Shown: positions 9,998 through 22,211, counted from the stretch's first letter. The stretch is 64,000 nucleotides of DNA from Nannochloropsis oceanica (GCA_004519485.1 CP038115.1:248001-312000); one strand, 5' to 3'. Notes: a model not told the origin generated them from the letters alone. Program-made: numbers and translations.

Positions 9998-10365
9998 AGT
10001 TTTTTGCTCTTTTTACTTTTTTGATGTTTTAATCACCATAACGAGCCTTGTCACCGGCATAAAGACATCTCCTTCTATCATATTTTGAGCACCAAAATAA
10101 GACCGCCCCGCATGACGGGGAAGCTGCCGGCATCAGGCCACTGGCGTTTTCGCGGGACGATGACGCCATCCCGCTCTAAATAAGCCGCTCCTTTGGCTGC
10201 CGGTCATTCCGCACCAACGTGTGGGACTGATGCCGGCAGCTTCCCCGTCATGCGGGGCGGTCTTATTTTGGTGCTCAAAATATGATAGAAGGAGATGTCT
10301 TTATGCCGGTGACAAGGCTCGTTATGGTGATTAAAACAACAAAAAAGTAAAAAGAGCAAAAAACT
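9998..10365. mobile_element. 368-bp foldback/MITE-like element with 139-bp inverted arms and TA flanks
   Basis: The left arm (9998-10136) and right arm (10227-10365) are reverse complements with one clear mismatch near the outer end (GATG against GTTG). The 90-bp spacer is 10137-10226. The termini are AGTTTTTTGCTC at the left and its complement at the right. A TA dinucleotide flanks both ends (9996-9997 and 10366-10367), as expected for a Tc1/mariner-type target duplication. There is no open frame, so it would be non-autonomous. The near-identity of the arms implies either recent insertion or arm homogenisation. A plain foldback element or a replication-made palindrome is the alternative. Confidence 0.65.
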
Positions 10366-11113
10366 TAAATAACTTTCTGTATAGTCCGTACGGTTTATGT
10401 TATTTTTTTGGTGTTTTGTACTGCCTTGGATCTACGCCGGAGGACGAACCTCTCAGTGGGAGGTGAGAATCAAAGCTTCAAAAAAAGAAAGATGGAGTGG
10501 AGAAATCGCCTCGACTGTACGTCATTCTAAGTGTGTACTTCATTTTTTCGTCATATATTTGTTATATTGTGGGCAAGAAAGAGTCCACGGCTGTGAGGCT
10601 TTCCTTCTTCTAAGTCTCCAAGAGCACATCCCTCGCATACACCGGGCAAGTTTTGTGCGAAAAAAGCCTGAATAAGTTACTATTGCAATCAGTTGACAAT
10701 AATTGTCCGTAGCTGTGATTCATTTTTGTTATGTTTGATGAGGGCACAGCTACGGAGTAAAAAGTTCTGCCATGAAACATTTTCGAAAGCTTGTTCAGGG
10801 CGGGATGGGGTCATCCTTTCGCAAAAACGCCATTTGCGCAAGCCTGATGCCGATATATACCGTGTGACTCGTGAAGGGCTTATTTCTTTGCTCATAATGC
10901 GAACTTCGTTGTCACCATGCTGGTACAAAACACATTGTGGCGATCGAAACAAAATTATTTTATAAAACTTTCTAGTTGTGCTTGATGTGGACCCGGACCG
11001 ACCAGGACAATTGTTGCGATAACATAACAACTCAAAGTTATGGCAACAACTAAGACAGCTAAAGTATCTTGGCGGATGCTTGATAAGGCTGCGTGTCTTT
11101 CAACAGAGTGGGG

Positions 11114-11897
11114 CCTCCTAAATTTCGACAACATCCACATACCCGTGGTCACAGCCATTCCGTGTCCGCATCTTGTGGGATCGTCGGAAAAGGATTGTTT
11201 CGTCCACATCTTTAAAAGTGGTCATTCGTACAACATCGGGCAAGCCGTGGTGTCACTTGCTCAAGGCACCAAGTGGCATTCCATTCAGTACGGATCACTC
11301 GCTGTGCGGTCATCTTCTGACTTCGAGTATGTGATTACCTCCTCCGTCCACATGTGCATAGGATGCCAGGAGCCCCGTTGCCACGACACAATGAAAGTGT
11401 ACCTCCTTCTTCGGACCAACTCCTCGAGTGTGCCAAATCTGAGTCCAGCAAATGTGCGTGAATGGCTAGAGACGATGTCCTGGCTCCACATTCAAATGTG
11501 CGTGAATGGCTAGAGACGAATGTGGAGCCAGGACATCGTCTCTAGCCATTCACGCACATTTGCTGGACTCAGATTTGGCACACTCGAGGAGTTGGTCCGA
11601 AGAAGGAGGTACACTTTCATTGTGTCGTGGCAACGGGGCTCCTGGCATCCTATGCACATGTGGACGGAGGAGGTAATCACATACTCGAAGTCAGAAGATG
11701 ACCGCACAGCGAGTGATCCGTACTGAATGGAATGCCACTTGGTGCCTTGAGCAAGTGACACCACGGCTTGCCCGATGTTGTACGAATGACCGCTTTTAAA
11801 GATGTGGATGAAACAATCCTTTTCCGACGATCCCACATGATGCGGACACGGAATGGCTGTGACCACGGGTATGTGGATGTTGTCGAAATCCAGGAGG
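11114..11897. repeat. Nearly perfect 380-bp inverted duplication (hairpin locus)
   Basis: The left arm 11114-11493 and right arm 11518-11897 are reverse complements with only a handful of mismatches (for example at 11120-11121); the 24-bp spacer is 11494-11517. The spacer plus two bases (11494-11519) repeats 26 bases already present in the left arm at 11450-11475. That is the mark of a template switch. Each arm holds the same open frame (11040-11513 plus; 11510-11905 minus), with phrases such as FDNIHIPVVTAIPCPH and PANVREWLETMSWLHI. I do not recognise the protein. A transcript through the locus would fold into a long double-stranded RNA. Confidence 0.8.
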
Positions 11898-12470
11898 TGG
11901 ATCAATTTTCGATGCTACCTGTGATCGCCGAACTAGAAGACACCGAACAAGTGCAAAGCTTGGATGAGCAATGCACTGGGTTCCGTGGCCTCGACCACCC
12001 CTATCGCTACGGGAAATACGTTCTTCTTTGACTTGCCGAACTACATGTCCTCGGCGTCGGGTTCCCAAGATCTGGGCTACGTTACGTATATTCGCGCTTC
12101 TTTGGACGCGTCCTCTCTCACGTCGTCCGACAATAGCGACTGGCATTCCCTGGGGCTTTCGACGTCAAGAACAAAAACATTGTTAAGTTCAAGTGCCTGC
12201 CAAATGAAGACCTAGTTCCCATTTCATGCTCGTTCCGTTTCATACATATATGGAAGTTCGTCGTAGTACACTCGTGTAGATCAATCAAAGGAATAATGAG
12301 AATGCAGGCGGAACCGCGTGATCTGAAATGTGATGATCGCTGAGAAGTTTTCATCGATGGGCCTCTTGAATTTCTTTAATTGTGCCCATTACATAGTCGC
12401 CGCCCATCCACTCAATCCCCGGCAAATGCTAGACACACACGCGCCACTATAAACAGCATATCTGAAAAAG
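11898..12470. other. Region upstream of the potassium channel, no supported gene
   Basis: The plus strand has a short frame at 11964-12215 (DLPNYMSSASGSQDLGYVTY) that looks coding-like in composition. It has no known match and no clear start. It may be part of the same unknown sequence as the inverted duplication. The rest should hold the channel promoter and 5' UTR. Confidence 0.35.
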
Positions 12471-15400
12471 ATGAAAAGCAGGCCCTATGACGAGACGGTG
12501 GACAAACCTACGCCACGGAGGCCAGCCAACGGAGAAGGTGCTATGAGCAGCAGCACCTCTACCAGCAAGACCAAGAAGAAGAAGGCAGCACCACCCCACA
12601 TTCATGCGTATAGCCATGGTGGTGCAAACTCGCTACGTAGTGGTCGCTCTTTGCGTGTGAAGCGGCAGCAGCATCAGCACCGCAGTCTGTGGATGGTTTG
12701 CTGTCAGTGCCTGCGTGGGAAGCGTGCGGAGGAGTGGGGGAGCAAGATCCGTCAATTCTTGGTGGGCGAGCTTCCCGCATCCCTGTCCTTGCCGACCAAG
12801 ATTCGAATTGTCCTCGAGGTAAGCACGGTCAGCCTATATGAATGGTGTGGTTGGCAAGGCATGTGTTCGTAGAAGAGGCGAAAAGAGCGCAGACAGTGAA
12901 GGCTTGGGTTTCATGCAAGGATGTGGGTGGGTAAGCGGGTCGTTGCCCCGGGCGTGGGCGCTGATGAGGACAATCAAAAAGAGTGTTTTTTGACATAAAC
13001 GTGACGAATACGAGGCAATTAATGTCGCGCTTTAGCCTAGCTTAGTCTATTTCACCACTCGCATCGAACACCCCCGACTTGATCTCCGTCACCTTCGTCC
13101 TCTTCCTATTCATCCACCCAGACACGACGCCTAGGCCATCTCTGGATGATCTTCCAGGTGATAATAACTTTGGTGTCTTGTGCTTCTTTTGCCATGTATC
13201 CCGTGGATGAACGAGACGTCACTGGTCTGTTTATTGAGGAAAATGCCTTCGGGGCCTCTGTGCTTACTGATTTGCTTTTGCGCTTCTATGCATCGGATCA
13301 CCGGTAGATAAGGGTGGGATTGAATAAAGAGAAAGTCGGATAGACTGCGGATGATAAATTAGCACGCCATTTACTCGTGCCCGCATGGACGTGGGGAACA
13401 TGAGTCTGCGGGCCAGATCGATTTCTACCTAATTGTTCCCTTCACTTTCACTTTCACTTTCACTTTCACCCGATCCCCCCAATAGGAAATGGTTCTTCCT
13501 CGAAAAACGAGCTATTGTCGACATGTTAGCCATCATTCCCGTTTTTACCGACATCCTACGAGCGCTGATCACCAATGCTGCGCAAGACACGGTGTTCAAC
13601 GCCCCAGCTTTCCTCCAAGCTGTCCAAGTCTTCAGGCTTATTCGGATCCTCCGCATCTTCTACGTGGGCAGACAGTTTTCCTCTCCAGCCATTCGTCAGG
13701 GTGTAATTTTGGTTCTTGCTGTCATGTGTATCGTCTATATTTCTGCCTCTTTGATTAACATGGCTGAAGGTATTTCTTTCGCGTCGGCCGTCTACTTCTC
13801 TGTCGTTACCATTGCCACCGTTGGGTATGGTGATGTGTTGGTTGTCTCAAGTTTAGGGCGATTTTTCGTCAGTTGCCTCATTTGTGTCTCTTTCATTTGG
13901 TTGCCGTATGAAATTAACAATCTGACGCAGATGCGTTCCCTTCGGTCGAGGTATTTGACCACGTTTACGCCGCGGGCGGATAAGTACGTAATTATGCGTG
14001 TTGGAAAGGAGGGAGTGAGGGAGGGAGGGGCGACATAGCTGCTGAGAATGGCTCCCATTCTCTCAGCGACTTATAATTCTTTCTTTCTTACCCCGCCCTA
14101 CATACAGGCCCAATGTATTGCTCGTGGGTCATTTAGATGCTGCCAAGCTCAGTACCTTTCTGGGCGAGTTCTTCCATCCCGACCGAAAGACGGATGGGAG
14201 TCAATCGGCTTTCTACCATGTGAGAATAGTGATTATTGATAATAACCTCCCTCCGGAATCACGTCATAAGCCTTCATTATGGTTTGATTTGAATAGGCAT
14301 GTAACTCACACTCCTGCCTCTCTCTATCTCTCCTACTCGCCACCCTCCAAAAAAAGGTGGTCATCCTCTCAAACGAAGAGCCAGACGACGAGGTGAGGGA
14401 AGTGGAGGACAAGGAAGATTGCGCTCAATGTGACTTTAACAGAAATCAGTTTTCCACTTATGACAATCTCTCATTCTTCAATCGTCTTCTGTCTATACTG
14501 TCTCTGTAGTTAGTGGAGGTGCTGGAAGCCCCTCTGGTCGAAAGCCGTGTCACCTTCATTAAAGGCACCATTATGAATGAAGATGATCTTGTCCGAGCCG
14601 GGGCCAACACCGCGGTTGCCTGTTTTGTCTTCAACGACGGGTTAGCCGCGGACCCAGACGCGGCAGACGCCATTACTGTGCTGCGCGTGTTGGTGCTGAA
14701 GACATTTCGGCCTGTTCTTCCCTGCTACGTCCAGCTGCATCATTCACACAACCGTATTCAATTGCATATGGTCAACAAACAGCGGCTTGTCTGCATTGAA
14801 GATTTGAAGATGTCCATCATGGGCTTGTCCGCATTGTTCCCTGGCTTTACAACCTTGCTGACAAACCTGCTCAAGTCGTCGGTGGATCAGGTGGTGGACG
14901 CGCGCGTGAGTGAATCGGGGAGGAGTCAGTGGGTTGAAGAGGGGTATTTCATGTCATATCAATGCTTCTCTCTTCACATCTCAAACAGTGGCCAGATTGG
15001 CAAAAGGAATACATTGAAGGTAGCCAATTGGAGATTTACGTAGTGCAATTGCCTCAGTCTTTTTCGGGGCTACGCTTTCATAAGGTAAAATGTCGTGCAG
15101 ATATAATTCTTCTCTTTCTTCATACTCGCATCTAAGTCATCAACTATAAAGCTTATCATTCACAAAAGCTATCACACACTAGTACCAACACAACCTCACT
15201 CTCCAATTCTTTTTTACTTTCTTTCTTTCCAGGCGGCCCGCGATTTGTACATGCACTTCAATGGCCGCATCTCCCTGCTCGGCGTCGAGGAACGAGAGCT
15301 CCGTAACAATGCCTGCGACGCCTTTCCACCCGCATCCAAGCACTATGTGAAGCGTGTGCTCATCAACCCTGGCAGCAAATATCGAATCAAGGTCGTTCCC

Positions 15401-17391
15401 CCCATACTTGAGGTACGATCGCAGCCATTTTCTCTTGTTCCCAACAATTACTCTTGACTTAAAACCATCACATACATGCACATGCACATTAGACATGGGG
15501 CTATGTCTTGGCTGGCAATCGTCATGCGGCAGAGCTGGTGCAAACACTGCGTATCAATTCTGAGCGCGTCATTCCAACCTCGGTAAGTTCCTGGTTATGC
15601 TTCCGGAGCTTTCGCGCGTATGCCTTTGTCATCCGATGTCTATGCTTTTCTTGCTCACAATCACGAACCTCACCCTTCCAGCAGCCTGTAGCCAATATCA
15701 GCAAATCCACGGCCTCTACTGCCTGTGGCGTTGCGCCGAGGCAAAGGAACCAAGGCCGCGCGTGTTTGTCGTTTGATCACTCTGCCAACTATGACACGCA
15801 AGGTGATGGTTGGCAAGTCTCTTCGTGCCTGCTGCACGACATCACACCGACTGAAAATTTGGCAAGACTCGACGCGTCCAACTTGTCATTAACTATCCCA
15901 GGCAACATTCCATCCTCTTCCATTCATTCTTTAAAAAGCGGGGTTGGTGGCACATCTGATCGCGAAGTTTCGCTTGAGTCTAACGTCAGCTCGCCGCCGC
16001 AGGACGAGGCACAGGTCAGGGAAGCTGCTTGTGGCATGCGCTTGGTAGACGATGTCCGAGTCCTGGAGGGTGGACCTTTGAAAGATCACATCGTCGTTCT
16101 CTTGCCTAAGGCTGTGGGCAAGATTCATCACTTGCTTCGCCCATTGCGCAGCCAGTTCTTGCAAGGGACAGCCTACTCCAAGGGCGTGGTAATTCTCGCG
16201 GACGGCAATCTGCAGCACCTCGAGCGGCAATTTCAAGACCTACAGGTGTGCCCCAGCTCATTCCGTACGTGCGAAACCCCGGACACGATGCTTTTGGACC
16301 TGTTTATCGTCGAAGGCCAACCAGACAAGGTCAGTGATCTCCGCCGGGCGGGCATCGAGACAGCCTATACGTGCATTCTGCTGGCTGACCGCTCGAGCGT
16401 GCAGGTGATCGACGAGGAGGCCGTTGACGAATTCGTAATTCATCAATTTGTCACCATTGAGAAGCTTCGCTCGCGGATGGAAAATGCGGCACGGCGGCCT
16501 CTCAATTACGTCGTCGAGGTCCTGTCCTGGCCAACCCTCAAGATTTTGGATCAGACATACAAAACATTTAAGGGCAAGGCCAAGAAGCACCGCCGACATC
16601 GCACTCAGGGTCATTTTAGTGAATTACGCGACCGACTTAGCATGCTCCGAGGAGGGTCCCCATTTCGTCAATCTGTGCAGCGGTCCGTGGGACGCGGACT
16701 TCCTCCAATTGACGGATCGCCGCTTTCGGCCACCAGTTCTCAAACACCGCTACAGCCGCAAAGCAGCCAGTTGCAGCCACATCACCTGTCTCCGCAGCGG
16801 CAGTCGAAAACCCTTGAGCATCTTCAGTCGTCCTTGGACTGGGAGACGCGCGTTGGCACCACTGATGGCCAGACAGCGGTAGAGTTCGGTGTGAGTCATG
16901 CGACTATGTACCCGTTTGTAACGGCGGGAACCTCATTTTTGATCGACGTGTTTGATATTATCTCTTGTCAACTCTTCTATAATTCGGATCTCATCCGGTT
17001 TGTGGACTTGCTGCTGACGCTGGACTCGTCTACGGGCCCCAGCGGTTACAACGAAGGGATCAAGATGGTGCACGCAGGGAGCCACGACAACAGCGATGAA
17101 TATGGCTTTGATAACGACGACAACAACCGCTTTGCCGTCTCGGGGCGCTTGGGTCGCATTCCCATGCCATCTGACTTAATAGGACAAACTTATGGGGAAT
17201 TGTACGAAGCCTTGATGGTTGACTTTGAGGCCATGCCTATCGCGCTCTACCGCCACGATCACCGGTCGGACGTGTCATACATTTTTACGGGCCCACCTCT
17301 CCATACATTGCTGCGAGCAATGGACTGTGTATTCTTCTTGGCGCCGGTCGAGACGATGAAGTCGATTTTGCTCAAATATGGTCCCCGGTAA
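12471..17391 (+). CDS. Slo/BK-type potassium channel with two RCK domains
   Basis: Ten exons join in frame: 12471-12818, 13158-13303, 13486-13983, 14108-14219, 14357-14392, 14510-14905, 14989-15084, 15233-15412, 15493-15582 and 15682-17391, giving 1203 residues. A six-helix membrane part ends by about residue 310, with an S4-like segment (FRLIRILRIF, about 213-222) and the selectivity filter TVGYGD at about 276-281. RCK1 begins at PNVLLVGH (about 332) and includes NRIQLHMVN and CIEDLKMSIMGLSALFPGF. RCK2 begins near DHIVVLLPK (about 767) and includes YPFVTAGTSFLIDVFD (about 1043). This is the order of eukaryotic Slo channels, which pass K+ across a membrane under voltage and ion control. The Asp-rich calcium bowl that precedes YPF in animal BK channels is not seen, so the gating ion is open. 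Every junction is GT-AG and keeps frame. Confidence 0.9.
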
Positions 17392-18034
17392 TGGTAGGGA
17401 GTGAGAGGGAGTGAGATTGAGTAACGTGGGAATGGCACACACAATCGAGAAAAGTATGCGCAAGAGCGGGTGTGAAATAGAAACATGTCGAAGCACTGAT
17501 GGCGATCTGTATGTATACACCGATGACAGCCTGAGTAATCGAATTTTGATAGAAAGAAACGAGCTCTGACAATAAAAAGGACAGGGCTCCTCGTCTCTGG
17601 TGTTTTCTTCTTCTTTTGATCACCAGTGCTTGGTTTTGATCGTATGTAAAATTGTACATACCCAAACCTCTGACTCCACATACATACACACGTATATATA
17701 AACACACACCACACACACACAATTTTCTCTCTCAATCAAACCCACCGACCTGCAAGAATAACGACAAATATCTTTCGCTTGCCTTGCTAGCGCCCGGATA
17801 TCAGATATCTTTAAACCCTCCTCTTCAATCTTGTAATTTTCGTATGAGTCAGTTTCTTATGTACTCTTATGCGCTTGTCTCCCCTTCTTTACTTCCCTTG
17901 TCTTTGTCTAACTTATAGTTACCCTTGCTCTCGATTTGTGCCATTTCACCGTTGCCGCTCCTGCTTCCCCTCTTCATCCTCTCCCTCACTCTCACATTTA
18001 TACCCTTTCAGCGCCTCCCCTCCGTCGAGTCTGA
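17392..18034. other. Intergenic region, convergent 3' ends
   Basis: This lies between the 3' ends of the channel gene and the membrane-protein gene. It has a CA/TA-rich simple stretch near 17680-17720 and CT-rich sequence after 17860. I see no gene here. Confidence 0.6.
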
Positions 18035-19022
18035 TCAAGGCGTACTACATATCCCATCCTCCTCGTCGCCCAACTCCAGCAACGGATCCCTCAACGATGT
18101 TTTCCCCGCGATTCGCACCTTCTTCGCCTTTTCCCACTTTCCATAGCTCTGTCGAGTGTGTTGCTGCGAGTGGTTATGGTATTTCTTGCTCGAGCAAGCT
18201 GCTGTAGCGCTTTGTCGTGCTGCCCCACGGCGGATGATGATGAAGGCGATTCCACTGAGGCACAAAACGCCTGCAATAGTGACAAGTATTGTGGCCCACA
18301 CAGGGAAAATCGACCCACCCCCATCATTTTGGTATTGGTCGTCCTTCGCGCGCAAGCCCATGACGACCCCCGAGGCTACCTCGAAGGTGTAGGAGCAGTT
18401 GAATCGCTCTCCTTTTGACTTCAAATGACGCACTACCAACATGCTATTGGATCCCATTGTGACATTGAAGGTTCGTGGAGGTGTCGTTCCTGGGAAGGTC
18501 CAGATAGCCGAGTTATTTGCGGCAAGGTAGACGCCTAGACCACGGGGACAGTCACAACGTTTCTTTGTGTTCGAACGAACAGGGACGGATGGCGACATTG
18601 GGATGGGGGCGACGACAGAGGAGATGTTCAACAAAAAACTAAGTTGATTGATCTTCAGCTGCGCAAGACACTGCCCGAAGCACGTCTTACTCAGCTGTGT
18701 GAGACAGCCGGCAGGAACCGCGTCCGTTCCGTTGCGGTCATAGCTCGGAGCCAGCGTGCTTGACAAGCGGATGGTGCCTTCTGCTAGGGGGAGCCCGCCC
18801 CCGGTGGGAAGATTCAGGTCGTGCCGCGCAAGCTCCTCCTTCAGCGCCACCAAGAGAGGGTCGTCATCGCCGCTGGTGGTGGTGGTATGTGGCATTGCCA
18901 CAATGAAGGTCTGGTGTAGTATAATGTAGATTTGAGCAAGGAGCGTGAAGGGGGAGGAGCTAAAGACTTACCAGAAGAAGGAAAGCCAGCAGCAGCGGGA
19001 GCAGAAGAGACAACGGCCTCAT
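18035..19022 (-). CDS. Single-pass membrane protein with signal peptide, unknown function
   Basis: Two exons (19022-18972 and 18910-18035) join in phase 0 to give 308 residues. Exon 1 encodes only a signal peptide start (MRPLSLLLPLLLAFLLL), which the second exon continues (TFIVAMPH). The lumenal or extracellular part has six to eight Cys (for example CLTQLSKTCFGQC, KKRCDCP) and several N-glycosylation sequons (NGT, NIS, NNS, NVT, NCS). A transmembrane helix follows at about 222-247 (VWATILVTIAGVLCLSGIAF), then a short basic tail ending DPLLELGDEED, which resembles a sorting signal. I do not recognise the family. Type I topology is inferred. It is divergent from PUS3, 224 bp away. Confidence 0.7.
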
Positions 19023-19246
19023 CCCTTGCCTTGGTGATATGCCTGTGTGGTTTTCGGTAACGTATGAATGGTGTGGGGCGTGGGTGTGCGTAAAGGTCGA
19101 ATAAGAGCGCAACCGCTCCCAGCTTGGAATTACTGGTTCGGTTCCGGGGAAAGCTGCAAGCAACGTCACACACGCGCATGAATTGATCTTTTTATAAAGT
19201 AAGCTCATGTCCAGTGCACACATTTACACAAATAAAGGCGCTAGTG
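19023..19246. promoter_or_regulatory. Shared promoter region of membrane-protein gene and PUS3
   Basis: These 224 bp separate two divergent start codons. A TTTATAAA box lies at about 19191-19198, roughly 50 bp before the PUS3 start. Its near-palindromic form gives no strand. That this is the core promoter is inference. Confidence 0.4.
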
Positions 19247-21878
19247 ATGAAGCACGCAGTAGCAGGAGCTGACATCGGTTGTCGTGCGGAAGGACAAGCG
19301 GCTCCCACTTGTACATCCAATAAATACGCTCCTCCGCAATCACCATCAGCATCATCAAACGGGCATGCTTCCATGGACTCTCTGCCACCTCCACCGCTAC
19401 AGCAAGAGCAGCTCCAGCTACAGGATGTCACGCGGGAACAGCTCTGCCGTGTAGTGCAGCACATCATGGAGCAGGACGGAGGGAAAGGTGCGTCCGTGCT
19501 GCGCGCACTTTCCTCTCCTCCCCACTCTCTCTCTAACCGATCTCCCAAGCCCCTCCCCTTCCACACCACAAAAACACACCATCAACCGTAGTCAATGCTT
19601 CAGCGCATTTACATCGGCACTCATCTTGTTCAACCTATCTCCCCTTCTACCACCGCACACACACACTTTCTCTTTCTCTCTCACAGCTCTGGTCCATCAG
19701 GCCCTCGACATGGTTCGTCCCCCTCCACCTCTCCTCAAAAACCCAAAACTCCCACCACATCCTCAAAAACCTAAGCGTACCCGTCAATTTGATTTCTCCA
19801 AACATGCCACCCGATTTATTGCCTTGCAGTTTTCCTATGAAGGTGCTCCTTACAACGGATTGGCCTCGAATGGAGAAGACGAGATAGAGACCGTGGAGGC
19901 CCAACTACTCATGGCATGCATCAAACTCAAGCTCATTCCCGACAGGGCCTCTGCATGTGTCTCCCGCTGTGGACGGACTGATAAAGGTGTGAACGCCCTA
20001 AGACAAGTAGTAGGCCTAAGGGTGCGTTCTGCCTTGCCCTTATCGGACACTTCTTCGGTTTCTTCTCCTTTCACCGTTGATGCTCCTGCGCCTACCACTA
20101 CCGCAGCTGGTGATGCTGATGATGCTACAGCAATGGCCACATCTACTTGCACACCACTCGTCCAGTACCAAAGCAGCTGCAGCGATGGTTGCATCACCAC
20201 CTCCTCCTCCTCCTCCTCCACCACCACCACCACCACCACCACCACCACCACCCATAACAATGACGTTAACGAAGCAAAAGGACAAGACCTGAAAGACACG
20301 TCGCTAAACCCGGTCGCTCTTCTCGCCGATGGCGACATCTGGTCCATTCCATATCCAAGCACTACCTCCCACGAGCTCGACTATGCCACCCTACTCAACC
20401 GCGTTCTCCCTCCCGACATTCGCGCCTTGGGATGGGCCCCCGTACCCCCCGGGTTCTCTGCCCGTTTTTGCTGTGCCCATCGGACGTACCGTTACTTTTT
20501 CGACGGCGAAGGCTTGGACCTGGAGAAAATGAGGGAGGGGGCGAGGAAGCTGGTCGGACAGCACGACTTTCGCAATTTCTGTAAGATGGACGTGACGACG
20601 GTGCAGTCCTTCGTGAGATTAGTCAAGGAAGCAGAGATTTTGGAAGTTGGAGAATGGAAGTGGGTGATTGATTCGAAGGGAAAACCTCTCTCCAGCAGCA
20701 GCAGTAGCGTCAGCAAAGGTAGAAGCCCCAGCAGTAGTCGCAGCAGTAGCAACCCCACCGCCTCCTCTTCCTCCTCTTCCTCCCCCCCTCCCTCCTCCCA
20801 CAATAAACTCTGCTGCCTTCAAATTCAAGGGCAAGCCTTCCTCTGGCATATGGTGCGCTGTATCATGTCCATCCTTTTCACCATCGGCCGAAAACAAGAA
20901 TCCCCGGGGATTGTCGACGACCTCCTGAACATTGCTCTCTACCCCGCGAAGCCTCACTACCCCCTTGCCTCGGAACACGCCTTAGTTTTGCACGATTGCC
21001 ATTTTGCTAAATTGAAGTTCACCTATCAGCCCTCTGCGTTGTTTCGCCTTTGGACAGAGCTCCGAATGGGATGGGGGGCAGCAGCTGTAAAGCTTGCGAG
21101 ATTGAACAATCACTTGGAGTATGTGGGTGAGCTAGAGGTAAGCAGAAACGAGCTTGAGCAGTGGGCGGACACTGAGTTGAAGGAAGGGAGGTTTCAACAG
21201 GGGCAGCAGCGTCGACAGCAGCAGAATCAGGGGGAGGGAAAGAGGAGGAAGAAGGAGGGCGAGGGAGGGAGGGTGGGAGAAGTGGGGGGAGAGGATATAA
21301 GTGTGGATGGGTCGGGGAAGGGGAGCGATGATGGTGATTGCAGCAACGACGACCGGGGAAAGGAGGAAGAGGAGGAAATGGTGATGATTAAATGGCACGA
21401 TGCTCTTGCCTTCTTATCCACCCGGGGCATTGTGCCTGATTTGGAGGAGAGCAAGAAGAGGAAGGGGATTTGGACTCCTTACATCCCTTTGAGAGACCGG
21501 CCATTGGGCAAGAGCTATGAAGAGGCTGTCGCTGAAATGGGAGCGAAGAAGAGGGAACTTTACAAACAGGCGCAAAAGAAGAGGGAGACGGCTGAGAGGA
21601 AGGGGGGAATGGCCGATTTTTTTTTAAGGATGCGCGGGACTACCCCCACAGTGAGTAGTAGCCGCAGTAGCAATAGTAGTACCATTAGCAGCAATAGTAG
21701 TACCATTAGCAGCAAGTGCAGCAGCAGTGGTGGTAGTAGTAATTGTAGAAGCAGTAGTGGAAAATGTGGTAATATTAGTGATCTGCAGCGAGTGGACATG
21801 TCAGCCATATATCGGCCGGAGGTAGGGGAGAGGAAGCAGGGAGGGAGGGAGGGTGAAAAGGTGGGCTTGCAAAATTAG
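19247..21878 (+). CDS. PUS3: tRNA pseudouridine(38/39) synthase, PUS3/DEG1 family
   Basis: Exons 19247-19487 and 19687-21878 join in frame (donor GTGCGT, acceptor CTCACAG), 810 residues. The TruA-fold core begins at RFIALQFSYEGAPYNGLASN, typical of Pus3/Deg1 with its GxASx variant. It carries the catalytic motif RCGRTDKGV with Asp about 179, and later FCCAHRTYRYFF, HDFRNFCKMD and FLWHMVRCIMSILF. Pus3 makes pseudouridine at positions 38 and 39 in the anticodon arm. The protein is much longer than usual (about 480) because of Ser, Thr and Gly inserts and a C-terminal tail. The first ATG in frame is 19247; a GTG at 19214 is less likely. A second TruA-family gene, PUS1, lies 15 kb downstream. Confidence 0.9.
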
Positions 21879-22211
21879 ACCGACCAGAATAGTCGAGGTA
21901 GAGGGAAGAAGAAGGAGGAGGAGAAGAGAGAGGGGGAGTGAGAAGAAAGAAGAAGAAGAAGGAGAAGGGAGAGGGGGGGGGGGGGGGGGGGGGCATGAAG
22001 TGGTGGGCTTGCGGGATGGGACGGGCTGGGATATGAAAGCAGAGCATCAATCGACAAAGGAAATACATGTCATGTAATGCACCCGTCAGATTCCTTATCT
22101 CTTTCTTTTATTTCTCTCTTTGCCACTTTGATTTATAGTGTTTACAAACTACCTTTCATAGTAGACTTATCTTCTTTCACTTGATGTTCTCAAGCAGCCA
22201 CTCGCTTACCC
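21879..22211. other. Intergenic region between convergent PUS3 and NELF-A
   Basis: About 330 bp hold both 3' ends, purine-rich at first, with the 21-G run. No gene is seen. Confidence 0.6.
21973..21993 (+). repeat. Run of 21 G
   Basis: An uninterrupted poly-G run of 21 bases lies about 95 bp after the PUS3 stop, inside a purine-rich stretch (21895-21995). It may form a quadruplex, and the assembled length may be unreliable. Confidence 0.9.

Noticed and set aside
11040-11905. Two separate genes facing each other at the inverted duplication
   Set aside because: Both frames are the same sequence copied in opposite directions; treated as one duplicated fragment.
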